Part shown: piece after piece, positions 55,943 through 63,339 of the stretch
Numbering within the stretch: the stretch's first letter is position 1
Layout of the letters: each line of letters begins with the position of its first letter
Assembly (NCBI GenBank): GCA_015060115.1
Contig: SUZB01000003.1
Coordinates: 1-64,000 of the forward strand
DNA: 64,000 nt
DNA from: Rikenellaceae bacterium
Lineage (GTDB): Bacteria; Bacteroidota; Bacteroidia; Bacteroidales; Rikenellaceae
Direction of reading: 5' to 3'
The notes under the pieces: model-generated
Databases searched by the model: none
Seen by the model: only the letters and a program-made list of their open reading frames with translations
Told to the model about the DNA's origin: nothing
Program-made: the position numbers and the translations under genes

Positions 55943-57949
55943 TTAGTTCTCGTTGGGGAGGAAAGAGTAGTTCTCAGCGTAACCGAGCATCTGCTGTATG
56001 TAGTTCTTCGTGTACGAAATCTTTACATCGACAATCTTGCCCTCCTCGTCCTTGACAATGGTGTATTCGGGGTTTACGAAACCGCTGTAAGGCTCAATAT
56101 TGAGCGCCTTGTAGCGTGTTACGACCTCGTGGTGTAGCTCAGGGTCAATCTTCACGGCGTAGCGCTCAACAAGTGCGCTGCCTGCTGCGTAGTCGCCCTC
56201 GGACTTGATGCGCTGTACCTCGCGTAGGAGCTCGCCAAAGAGGTTGCGGAGCTTATGGAAGTCGTTGACCACTACATACTTCTTGCCATCGCGCTCTACA
56301 ATCTCGATAACATTATCCACCTTGCCGTGCTCGTAGCACCACTCGGCGATAAGCTTGCGGTTGCGCATATGCGACTCCTGAACATCCTTGCCCTCCTCGA
56401 TGCGTGCCAGCTGTGTCATCATACCATTCATGATATACTTGCTATAGTTGGCCCACGCAGCCTCCTGATTGGGCAGAAGGCCAATCTTCACCATCTTCTG
56501 GTCGCCAAGGTAGTATAGTGCAAAGAGGTCGGCACGCGCCTCCTCAAGCGTTGAGTAGTAGGTGCGTAGCTCATCACCCTTGGTGCCCTCACGCAACTGA
56601 CCTGAGCCGTGGCCAAGGCACTCGTGGAGGTCGGTGTGGAGGTCGTCGGTGAGCTTGCCGTAGAGGCGCATACGCTCTCTATCCTCCTCGCGCAATACAA
56701 ACTCCTCCATAAAGCCGTTGCCCTCGGCAGCCTTGTCGTAGGCGTATGTGATGTTGTCGATAGTTACCGACTTTGAGCCGTGTTCCTTGCGAATCCAGTC
56801 GGCATTGGGAAGGTTGATGCCGATAGGCGTAGCGGGGTAGCAGTCGCCACCGAGCATCGCCACCGTGATAACCTTTGCCGAGACACCCTTAACCTTGGCC
56901 TTGCGGTAGTCGGGGTCGATAGGTGCATTATCTTCAAACCACTGTGCATACTCCGTGAGAAGTGCTGTACGGCGACAGGCACGCTCGTCGCGGAAGTTCA
57001 CGATAGACTCCCACGATGCCTTGCGACCAAGGGGATCGCCATAGGTCTCGATAAAGCCGTTCACGAAGTCTACCTTCGAGCGGTTGTCATTGACCCACAA
57101 GATGTTGTAGCGGTCAAAGGTGCTGAGATCGCCAGTCTTATAGTAGTCGATAAGTGTCTCGATAATACGGCGCTGCATAAAGTCGGCAACCGAGGCTGCC
57201 TTCTCTAACCAGTATACAATCTGCTCGATGGCCTCGGAGTACATACCACCGACCTTCCATACCTGCTCGGTGATGGTGCCGTTGTCGTTGCGCATAAGCT
57301 TCGAGTTAAGGCCGTAGGAGATAGGCGAGGGGTCATTGGCGTTGAGCGATGTGAGTGCCGAGTAGTAGGCCTCGACCTCGGCCTGAGTAACATTCTCGTA
57401 GTAGTTGTTTGCCGATGACAGTATCACATCTACGCCCGCCCTCTGGTCAAGACGCGAGGGGTAGAGCTCAGGGTCAAAGAGTATGGCGCAAAGCAGATTA
57501 TCGGGCATCAGGCGTGTCGAGTAGTCGAGGTGCGCCTTGAGCTGCTCACGAAGCCAAAGCTCCGAGAACTCTGGCTGGAACTTATCGTTGGAGTAGTGGT
57601 GGTGGATGCCATTAGCAAACCACACCTTCTTAAGGTACTTCTCGAAGGCGAAGAAATCATTGCTATCTCTATCCGATATCGACTTATAAAGCGTCTCCAG
57701 CGTACGACGAATGGGAAGGTTGTACTTGAAATTCTGGTCGTAGAGGATGTCGCGACCCGCCTTTGCTGCCTCCGAGAGGTAGTAGACCATAAGTTTCTCT
57801 TTTAGCGTTAGCTCCTCGAAGCCGGGAACCTCATATCGCAAAACCTTGATGTCGTCGAAACGGTCAACAACCCAGTCGTTGCTCTGTGCCTTAGCCTCGA
57901 TAGATAGTGATAACATCGCCATAAATATTAGTGCTAAAAATCTATTCAT
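55943..57949 (-). CDS. Secreted dipeptidyl peptidase III (family M49), second copy
   Basis: Zinc dipeptidyl peptidase paralogous to the gene at 28656-30671, sharing most of its sequence from WVVDRFDDIKVLRYEVPGF onward. It keeps the zinc motif HECLGH and the EEARAD motif. The 668 residues begin with a normal signal peptide (MNRFLALIFMAMLSLSIEAKAQ, read in part) and no lipobox, so this copy is predicted soluble in the periplasm or secreted. Starts at 57952 or 57979 are also possible. Confidence 0.9.
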   Translation of the reverse strand: MNRFLALIFMAMLSLSIEAKAQSNDWVVDRFDDIKVLRYEVPGFEELTLKEKLMVYYLSEAAKAGRDILYDQNFKYNLPIRRTLETLYKSISDRDSNDFFAFEKYLKKVWFANGIHHHYSNDKFQPEFSELWLREQLKAHLDYSTRLMPDNLLCAILFDPELYPSRLDQRAGVDVILSSANNYYENVTQAEVEAYYSALTSLNANDPSPISYGLNSKLMRNDNGTITEQVWKVGGMYSEAIEQIVYWLEKAASVADFMQRRIIETLIDYYKTGDLSTFDRYNILWVNDNRSKVDFVNGFIETYGDPLGRKASWESIVNFRDERACRRTALLTEYAQWFEDNAPIDPDYRKAKVKGVSAKVITVAMLGGDCYPATPIGINLPNADWIRKEHGSKSVTIDNITYAYDKAAEGNGFMEEFVLREEDRERMRLYGKLTDDLHTDLHECLGHGSGQLREGTKGDELRTYYSTLEEARADLFALYYLGDQKMVKIGLLPNQEAAWANYSKYIMNGMMTQLARIEEGKDVQESHMRNRKLIAEWCYEHGKVDNVIEIVERDGKKYVVVNDFHKLRNLFGELLREVQRIKSEGDYAAGSALVERYAVKIDPELHHEVVTRYKALNIEPYSGFVNPEYTIVKDEEGKIVDVKISYTKNYIQQMLGYAENYSFLPNEN

Positions 57950-58058
57950 CATTTTAGTTTGGTTGGTTCTTAAATACAAAAAGTGTGTAAATTTACGATT
58001 AAAAATCTATATTCACAAACTTTTTTTTGCAACTGGTGGTTTCTCACGCAAAAATAGC

Positions 58059-58066
58059 TACCTTTG
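58059..58066 (+). promoter_or_regulatory. -7 box of the DUF486 gene
   Basis: TACCTTTG, 28 bases before the ATG at 58094. The -33 element is weak. Confidence 0.55.
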
Positions 58067-58093
58067 CCCCAGTTTTCTAATACCTATATTAAT

Positions 58094-58459
58094 ATGTTGC
58101 TAAGAGGTTTTTCGACTATAGCGTTGCTCATCTGCTCAAATATCTTTATGACCCTTGCGTGGTATGGCCATATCGCCTTTAAGTCGCGCTTGGAGCGCTA
58201 CGGTATGCTCGCTATTATCTTCGTTAGTTGGGGTGTGGCACTTCTTGAGTATTGCTTTCAGGTTCCCGCCAACCGTATCGGTAGTGCCGACTTCGGTGGC
58301 CCCTTCACCCTCTGGCACCTCAAGGTTATTCAGGAGGTAGTATCTCTTGTGGTCTTCTCGCTCTTTATGGCAATCTTTATGCACGAAGGCCTCAAGTGGA
58401 ATCACTACATCGGCTTCCTGTGTTTGGTGTTGGCGGTGTACTTTATCTTCAAAAAGTAA
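58094..58459 (+). CDS. Small DMT-like membrane protein (DUF486)
   Basis: A 121-residue inner-membrane protein with four hydrophobic helices (about 3-22, 34-50, 75-95 and 100-118). The segments MTLAWYGHIAF, VSWGVALLEYCFQVPANRIG and HEGLKWNHYIGFLCL match the DUF486 family, related to small multidrug/DMT transporters. Substrate unknown. ATG 58094 is preferred because it follows the promoter box and starts the first helix. Its stop codon starts family A copy A4. Confidence 0.85.
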   Translation: MLLRGFSTIALLICSNIFMTLAWYGHIAFKSRLERYGMLAIIFVSWGVALLEYCFQVPANRIGSADFGGPFTLWHLKVIQEVVSLVVFSLFMAIFMHEGLKWNHYIGFLCLVLAVYFIFKK

Positions 58460-58586
58460 TTTGTTGTGAAAAGGGGTCATCTGCGACTTGTCCCAAAAGT
58501 AATCCCCCAAGGGCTGTACTTTTAGTACTATCCCTTGGGGGATTCTCTTGCGATAAGCCACATCTAACCCCTTTTGACAACAAATT
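58458..58586. repeat. Family A nested palindrome, copy A4
   Basis: A 129-base element with variant ends AATTTGTTGT/ACAACAAATT. The inner perfect 13-base stem is AATCCCCCAAGGG/CCCTTGGGGGATT. The apex is in reverse orientation relative to the others (GGGCTGTAC first). It starts in the stop codon of the DUF486 gene. Confidence 0.9.
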
Positions 58587-58616
58587 GGCTGAGTGCTGGC
58601 TGGAAGGTGGATTTGT

Positions 58617-58734
58617 TGCGCTCCGTTGGAGCGCAGATAATTTTTATGACCATTAAGACCTTAGGACTGTAAGACCTTAAGAGGTCGGGTATCATATTGT
58701 CTTATTGGTCCTACTTGTCCTACTCGTCTTAAAA
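58617..58734. repeat. Hairpin and family B copy B4
   Basis: The hairpin TGCGCTCC-GTT-GGAGCGCA (58617-58635) precedes AAGACC octamers, the core AAGAGGTCGGGTATCATA and right-arm TCTTATTGG-type nonamers. It is linked to A4 through GGCTGAGTGCTGGCTGGA. No D tract follows here. Confidence 0.8.
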
Positions 58735-58782
58735 TTATTCCCCTCAGACCCTCAAACCCCTTTTGCCCCTCAGATAAGGCAC

Positions 58783-58812
58783 AAAAAAAGAGAGCCGCAG
58801 CTCTCTTTTTTC
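58783..58812 (-). terminator. Terminator of rplU-rpmA
   Basis: AGAGAGC-CGCA-GCTCTCT with seven A on one side and seven T on the other. It lies 17 bases past the rpmA stop on the minus strand. Confidence 0.85.
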
Positions 58813-58828
58813 CTTAAGTGCAAATGCC

Positions 58829-59089
58829 TTACTCAGCAATAGGAGTAACGCTTACATAAGACTTACCAGATGACTTCTTGCAGAAAGCGACTGTACCGTC
58901 TACCAATGCAAAAAGTGTGTGGTCCTTACCCATACCCACGTTCTCACCGGGGTTGTGTACTGTACCGCGCTGACGAACGATAATGTTACCCGCCTTAGCG
59001 AACTGACCACCGAAAAGCTTTACACCGAGTCGCTTGCTCTCTGACTCACGGCCGTTCTTAGAACTACCAACACCTTTTTTGTGTGCCAT
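58829..59089 (-). CDS. rpmA: 50S ribosomal protein L27
   Basis: Large-subunit ribosomal protein near the peptidyl-transferase centre. The 86 residues begin [20 protein letters not shown] with no N-terminal prosequence and contain [10 protein letters not shown] and [20 protein letters not shown] segments. It follows rplU by 21 bases. Confidence 0.97.
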   Translation of the reverse strand: MAHKKGVGSSKNGRESESKRLGVKLFGGQFAKAGNIIVRQRGTVHNPGENVGMGKDHTLFALVDGTVAFCKKSSGKSYVSVTPIAE

Positions 59090-59110
59090 TTTCTACTTCG
59101 TTTTAAGGGT

Positions 59111-59422
59111 TTAACAATTAATCTCCTCAACGAGAACCTGTGTCAGATACTGACGGTGACCGTTACACTTCTGATAACCTGTTCTACGCTTCTTCTTGAA
59201 CACGAGGACCTTGTCGTCCTTGAGGTGCTTCAAGATCTTGCACTTTACTGAGGCGCCTTCTACTACAGGTGCACCTACCTTAACCTGACCGTCGTTGTCT
59301 ACAAGCAGGACTTTGTCGAAGCTCAAGGTCGAGTTTTCCTCGCCCTGGAGACGGTGAACATAGAGCTTACGACCCTTCTCAGCCTTAAACTGCTGACCTG
59401 CGATCTCTACTATTACGTACAT
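59111..59422 (-). CDS. rplU: 50S ribosomal protein L21
   Basis: Large-subunit ribosomal protein binding 23S rRNA. The 103 residues start [17 protein letters not shown] and end with the basic [20 protein letters not shown] segment, typical of L21. First gene of the rplU-rpmA pair. Confidence 0.97.
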   Translation of the reverse strand: MYVIVEIAGQQFKAEKGRKLYVHRLQGEENSTLSFDKVLLVDNDGQVKVGAPVVEGASVKCKILKHLKDDKVLVFKKKRRTGYQKCNGHRQYLTQVLVEEINC

Positions 59423-59452
59423 TTAATGTAAAATTAAAAATGTTTAGCGGGG

Positions 59453-59482
59453 CAAATGTACAAATTATTTTCCATTCTGCAA
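59453..59482 (-). promoter_or_regulatory. Promoter of rplU-rpmA
   Basis: The minus strand reads TACATTTG (59453-59460) with TTG (59480-59482) after a 19-base spacer. The leader is about 24 bases. Confidence 0.7.
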
Positions 59483-59599
59483 CTATTTCTCCAATCTTTT
59501 TTTCTAAAAAACACCCTCTTTTTTACCTATTTACACTTTTCCCTCCGCCACTTCATCACTTTGCCTCTCTGGCACACTTTTGGCTTTGTGGCTGTTGCT

Positions 59600-60007
59600 A
59601 TGAAAAATCTTGTTTTGCAATCGTGTGTCGTGGTTCTCGCCCTCGACCGTACCTTAGGCCTATCTATCGCCTCGGTCATTGAGTGTGATGGCTGTGTGGT
59701 CATAATGCCGCGTAGTGAGCGAGAGCTATATCGTGTACTTCTTTCGGCGCGTGTAGACCTTGTTATCTTGGTCTCTACACGCCGTATAACGCTCGATGAT
59801 ATGCTCTATCGCTGGGTCGATGCCCTACACTCGGCAGGCGCTTCACTCTTTGTCGTGATGCACCATCACAGCGTGCATCATACTCTGCGACTATTGAGTG
59901 CTGGTGTTCGCCAATGTCTGACCCTGCCTATTGCGCCACGCCGTCTGCGCAGCAAGGTCTACGAACATCTTGGCATAAATCTCCATAGTTCGGGCGTAAT
60001 ATCCTAA
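59600..60007 (+). CDS. Small protein resembling a degenerate response-regulator receiver
   Basis: A 135-residue orphan. The pattern VDLVILVST, GASLFVVMHHHS, LLSAGVRQCLTLPIAPRRL has the hydrophobic-strand spacing of a receiver domain. However, the phosphoacceptor Asp is replaced by Val, the Thr/Ser switch is unclear and the Lys is replaced by Leu. If so, it would be a phosphorylation-independent pseudo-receiver with no output domain. ATG 59600 is chosen; an upstream extension to 59456 would run back over the rplU promoter. The resemblance is by eye only, and it may not be a receiver at all. Confidence 0.5.
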   Translation: MKNLVLQSCVVVLALDRTLGLSIASVIECDGCVVIMPRSERELYRVLLSARVDLVILVSTRRITLDDMLYRWVDALHSAGASLFVVMHHHSVHHTLRLLSAGVRQCLTLPIAPRRLRSKVYEHLGINLHSSGVIS

Positions 60008-60022
60008 AAAGCTTGTTTTTTG

Positions 60023-60053
60023 TTGCAAATATCGAATATAATTTCTAACTTTA
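60023..60053 (+). promoter_or_regulatory. Promoter of cysQ
   Basis: TTG (60023-60025), a 20-base spacer and TAACTTTA (60046-60053, last base off consensus), 15 bases before the cysQ start. Confidence 0.55.
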
Positions 60054-60067
60054 CAAAACCATAAGGT

Positions 60068-60919
60068 ATGACACCTCAAATCTTCGCCACTATGATAGAC
60101 GACCACATCAGAGAGTACCTTCTTCCAGAGCAATTTAATGCCGCTGTGCGTGCCGGAGCTGCCATTATGAAGATATATAAGAGCAGCACCGACTACGATG
60201 TTACGCTCAAGAGCGACCATACGCCTATCACCATTGCAGACCGTATGGCACACGACACTATCAAGCGCTCGTTGGGGCGCACCCGTATCCCTATCCTCTC
60301 CGAGGAGGGGCGTACAATGCTCTATGAGGAGCGTTGCAACTGGGAGCTCTTCTGGCTTGTCGACCCCCTCGATGGCACGGTGGAGTTTATAAAGGGCAAC
60401 AACGAGTTTACGGTCAACATCGCTCTTATGGAGAATAATGTCTGCGTCAGCTCGGTTGTCTATGTGCCCTACCACAACAAGATGTATATTGCCGAGCGTG
60501 GTCGTGGCGCCTATGTTATGCACGATGTTGCGCCCAGCGAGGATGCCGAGTATACCTATACCGAGATACGAATGAATCAGCGCTCGTTGCCATTGGAAGA
60601 GAGCAACCACAGCAACTTCCGTGTGGCGGTGTCGCGCTCACACCAAACACCTGAGACTCACGCACATATCGACACCTTGCGCGAAGAACATCCCGACCTC
60701 GAAATTGTTGAGCAGGGTAGCTCCTATAAGTTCTGCCTCCTGGCAGAGGGTGTTGTAGATTACTATATCCGCACCACCACAACCTCGGAGTGGGATACTG
60801 CAGCAGGCGAGCTGATACTCGAAGAGTCGGGAGGCACGACAAGGGCATACCCATCGGGTGAAATTCTCAACTACAACAAGGAGGAGTTGGATAATCCTTG
60901 GTTTGTTGCCAAAAGGTAA
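60068..60919 (+). CDS. cysQ: 3'(2'),5'-bisphosphate nucleotidase CysQ
   Basis: Removes the 3' phosphate of PAP, a by-product of sulfate activation and phosphopantetheine transfer. The 283 residues include the inositol-phosphatase metal signature LVDPLDGTVEFIKG and the second site EWDTAAGELILEESG. SEEG near residue 78 supplies a further acidic metal ligand. No sulfate-assimilation genes are adjacent. The stop codon abuts family A copy A2. Confidence 0.94.
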   Translation: MTPQIFATMIDDHIREYLLPEQFNAAVRAGAAIMKIYKSSTDYDVTLKSDHTPITIADRMAHDTIKRSLGRTRIPILSEEGRTMLYEERCNWELFWLVDPLDGTVEFIKGNNEFTVNIALMENNVCVSSVVYVPYHNKMYIAERGRGAYVMHDVAPSEDAEYTYTEIRMNQRSLPLEESNHSNFRVAVSRSHQTPETHAHIDTLREEHPDLEIVEQGSSYKFCLLAEGVVDYYIRTTTTSEWDTAAGELILEESGGTTRAYPSGEILNYNKEELDNPWFVAKR

Positions 60920-61043
60920 TTTCTTGTGAAAAGCCGCAATCTGCGGCACCAAACTTAGAGCCCCGAATGGGAAATACGCTTAGTATGTCCCATCCGAGGC
61001 TCTTTCATTTGGCACCACATCTCACGACTTTTGACAAGAAATT
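60918..61043. repeat. Family A nested palindrome, copy A2
   Basis: A 126-base near-duplicate of A1 (same ends, same ATGGGAAATAC and GTATGTCCCAT core) with scattered substitutions in the stems, for example CCCCG where A1 has CCTCG. It starts in the cysQ stop codon. Confidence 0.9.
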
Positions 61044-61069
61044 ATGGTCGGTGCAGACCTATAAGTGCT

Positions 61070-61180
61070 TTATTAGGGAGCTTAGTGAGTTTAAGGAGTG
61101 TAGTGAGGTTAGGGATAAATGTTGGTAGTGCTCTACACTAACTTCTATAAATTCCCTAATTTCATTAAACTCTCTTTATT
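61070..61180. repeat. Family C repeat, copy C3
   Basis: TTAGTGAGT/TTAAGGAGT-type nonamers, core AAATGTTGGTAGTGC (drifted GCGC) and TTCCCTAAT-type nonamers, after A2. Confidence 0.8.
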
Positions 61181-61270
61181 AATGCGCCCCTTTTACCCCT
61201 TAGAACCCTTGCGCCCCTTGGGCTTTAGCCCGCAGGCGAAACGCCTGCTCTCTAACAACTAACAACTCTT
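61181..61270. repeat. Pyrimidine-rich linker, GCAGGCG hairpin and D tract
   Basis: A near copy of 55839-55935, with the hairpin GCAGGCG-AAA-CGCCTGC at 61232-61248 and CTAACAA heptamers at 61252-61267. Confidence 0.8.
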
Positions 61271-61323
61271 TTTAACCTTTCTTACTCTATCGCTAACCAA
61301 AATTATGGCTTGTTTGACTATAA

Positions 61324-61355
61324 TTTGCAAATAGAAAGAGAAATTTGTATATTTG
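61324..61355 (+). promoter_or_regulatory. Promoter of the YiiX-like gene
   Basis: TTTG (61324-61327), a 20-base spacer and TATATTTG (61348-61355), a consensus match that ends only three bases before the predicted ATG. Confidence 0.75.
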
Positions 61356-61358
61356 TAA

Positions 61359-61985
61359 ATGAATGTAGAGTTTAGATATTCACGACTTATAATATTTTTA
61401 TTGGCACTCCTTGTTTTTGCGGGGTGTTCAGGTTGTAGTTCTACCTCTACAACTGATTTCTCGGCTCTCGTAACTAAGTTAGAAGAGGGCGACTTGCTCT
61501 TTAGAAAGGGAACGGGTGTGGTAGGCCATATCGTAACCTCTGTAGATAATCGTGGCGACTACTCGCATGTCGGTATCGTTGTGCGTAAAGATAGTGCGTG
61601 GCAGGTTGTTCACGCTGTACCTCATGAGCCCGATTTTAAGGGCGATATTGACCGTGTGAAGATTGAGAGTGTCGAGCGATTTTTGGGGCGTTATCCTGAG
61701 GCTTCGTTTGGCCATTATCGTGTGAAGATTGGCAGTGATAGCATCGCCATCGCTGTGGCTAATGCGCTAAGACTCAGTGAACAGCGAGTGCCTTTTGACC
61801 ACGACTACGACCTCTCGGATACTTCCTCGCTCTACTGTACCGAGTTTGTTGAGTACATCTACTCGCTGGCAGGCATCGCGCTTAGCGAGGGGCGCCGTAC
61901 CGAGCTCTTTTTTCCGTCGTTATCGGGTAACTACATAATGCCATCGGACCTTACCGAAAGTGCATATTTAGAACCAATTTATTAA
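61359..61985 (+). CDS. YiiX-like permuted papain-fold lipoprotein hydrolase
   Basis: A 208-residue lipoprotein (signal ending VFAGC). The NlpC/P60-related permuted papain layout is visible: LEEGDLLFRKG, then DYSHVGIVV with the putative catalytic His, and SLYCTEFVEYIYSLAG with the putative nucleophile Cys. YiiX-type proteins are suspected hydrolases of amide bonds in lipids or peptidoglycan fragments. The substrate is unknown. The start codon lies at about -3 relative to the expected transcript start, hinting at a leaderless message. Confidence 0.82.
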   Translation: MNVEFRYSRLIIFLLALLVFAGCSGCSSTSTTDFSALVTKLEEGDLLFRKGTGVVGHIVTSVDNRGDYSHVGIVVRKDSAWQVVHAVPHEPDFKGDIDRVKIESVERFLGRYPEASFGHYRVKIGSDSIAIAVANALRLSEQRVPFDHDYDLSDTSSLYCTEFVEYIYSLAGIALSEGRRTELFFPSLSGNYIMPSDLTESAYLEPIY

Positions 61986-62005
61986 CTTTTTAATACACTA
62001 CAATT

Positions 62006-62410
62006 ATGAAGAAACTTATCGCTTTGTTTGCAGTTGTTGCTGCTGTTTTCGCAGTATCTTGCTCATCGCCAGCTACTCCCGGTGATGTTGCCGTTAATGT
62101 ATATCAGCTTATCGCCGATGGCAAGTATGAGGCTGTAGCTGAGGAGTTCCACTACGACTCAGAGGATCCTGCCGAGGTAGCTGAGGCTAAGGCACTTATC
62201 GTATCTCTCTGCAAGGAGAAGGCTGGCCCACAGATTGAGGCTAAGGGAGGCTTGGTATCTACAGAGTTAGTTGAAGAGGTTGTTGCCGAGGATGGCAATA
62301 CAGCCAAGGCTACTGTAAAGTTCGTTTATGGCAATGGCGAGGAGGATACTCAAGATGTTGACCTTGTAAAGAATAGCGAGGGCGATTGGAAGGTTGCCTT
62401 CAACAAGTAG
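62006..62410 (+). CDS. DUF4878-type small lipoprotein
   Basis: A 134-residue lipoprotein (signal ending VFAVSC). A compact cystatin/NTF2-like domain follows, with PGDVAVNVYQLIADGKYEAVAEEF, a central helix and a final GDWKVAFNK strand, as in DUF4878 proteins. Function unknown. It begins 20 bases after the YiiX-like gene and probably shares its transcript, ending at a strong terminator. Confidence 0.8.
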   Translation: MKKLIALFAVVAAVFAVSCSSPATPGDVAVNVYQLIADGKYEAVAEEFHYDSEDPAEVAEAKALIVSLCKEKAGPQIEAKGGLVSTELVEEVVAEDGNTAKATVKFVYGNGEEDTQDVDLVKNSEGDWKVAFNK

Positions 62411-62436
62411 TTTCCGGTTAGAAAGCTACAAATTAT

Positions 62437-62476
62437 GCCCCTTCAGGCAATAAAATTTGCCGGAGGGGCGTTTTTT
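62437..62476 (+). terminator. Terminator of the YiiX-DUF4878 unit
   Basis: A 14-base stem (GCCCCTTCAGGCAA with TTTGCCGGAGGGGC, one mismatch and one G-T pair) followed by TTTTTT. The left arm resembles the ATGCCCCTTC right arm of family A. Confidence 0.85.
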
Positions 62477-62479
62477 CTT

Positions 62480-62604
62480 TAAGGACCTTTAAGATCGTAG
62501 GACCTTAAGACCATTACGGGGTCGGGCATCATTATGTCTTACATCTCTTATGGTCTTACTTGTCCTAAAAAACTCTAACAACTAAAAACTAACAACTAAC
62601 AACT
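62480..62604. repeat. Family B copy B5 with D tract
   Basis: AAGACC-type octamers, core ATTACGGGGTCGGGCATC (62513-62530), right-arm TCTTACATC-type units to 62570, then CTAACAA/CTAAAAA heptamers at 62574-62604. Confidence 0.85.
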
Positions 62605-62668
62605 CTCTTGTTGCTTTGGCTCTGATTTTGTACTACCTATCCTACAACCAACTAAAACCATTTGAATT

Positions 62669-63043
62669 ATGAAAACAAAATTTTTTAAGTGCGAGACTTG
62701 TGGAAATGTGGCAATCAAAGTCGTGGACTCAAATGTTCCACTCGTCTGCTGTGGCAAGCCTATGACCGAGCTTAAGGCGAATACCGAGGAGTCGGGAGCC
62801 GAGAAGCATCTGCCTGTTGTAACGCGCCTTGATGAGCATAGAATAAAGATTGAGGTGGGTAGCGTTGCGCACCCTATGTTGCCTGAGCACCATATCGCCT
62901 TTATCTATGTTGAGACCGATAATGGCGGTATCCGCATCGACCTTAAGGATAAGCCTGAGGCGGTAGTATGTGTCTGCGAAAGCAAAGTCAAGGCAGTATA
63001 CGAATACTGCAATATTCACGGCCTGTGGAAGTTGGAGATGTAA
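62669..63043 (+). CDS. Superoxide reductase (desulfoferrodoxin, two-iron type)
   Basis: Cytoplasmic enzyme that reduces superoxide to hydrogen peroxide without making oxygen, typical of anaerobes. The 124 residues have the N-terminal desulforedoxin site (Cys8, Cys11, Cys27, Cys28). The catalytic domain has EKHLPVV, AHPM and EHH histidines and the YEYCNIHGLW cysteine/histidine. Both iron centres therefore appear intact. It is a single-gene unit; no perfect promoter box was found upstream. Confidence 0.95.
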   Translation: MKTKFFKCETCGNVAIKVVDSNVPLVCCGKPMTELKANTEESGAEKHLPVVTRLDEHRIKIEVGSVAHPMLPEHHIAFIYVETDNGGIRIDLKDKPEAVVCVCESKVKAVYEYCNIHGLWKLEM

Positions 63044-63056
63044 TCGGCTTGTAGTC

Positions 63057-63183
63057 GAGAAGTTAGGGAATTTAGAGAATTTAGTGAGTTTAGAGAATTT
63101 AGGGAAGTTAGGGAAATTAGAGAAGAGCGCTATCGTCATTTTCCTTAAGTTCCTACACTCCCTACACTCCTTAAAACTTTAAT
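63057..63183. repeat. Family C repeat, copy C4 (reverse)
   Basis: TTTAGAGAA/TTTAGGGAA nonamers and CTCCCTACA-type nonamers flank GCGCTATCGTCATTT, the complement of the family C core. The orientation is opposite to C1-C3. Confidence 0.75.
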
Positions 63184-63209
63184 AAACCACCTACCACCCT
63201 GCACGACCG

Positions 63210-63337
63210 AATTTCTTGTTAGAAGATGTCAGGCTTGGTCTATTGCAAAAGAAGACCCCTGGGGATAGTACCGAAGTACAGCCCCAGGGGTCTTACTTTT
63301 GGAATGGGCCGAGAATGGCCTCTTATAACAAGAAATT
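63210..63337. repeat. Family A nested palindrome, copy A8
   Basis: A 128-base element with ends AATTTCTTGT/ACAAGAAATT and a perfect 13-base inner stem AAGACCCCTGGGG/CCCCAGGGGTCTT. The apex is ATAGTAC...GTACAG. Its right end is two bases from the tsf stop codon on the minus strand. Confidence 0.9.
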
Positions 63338-63339
63338 AA

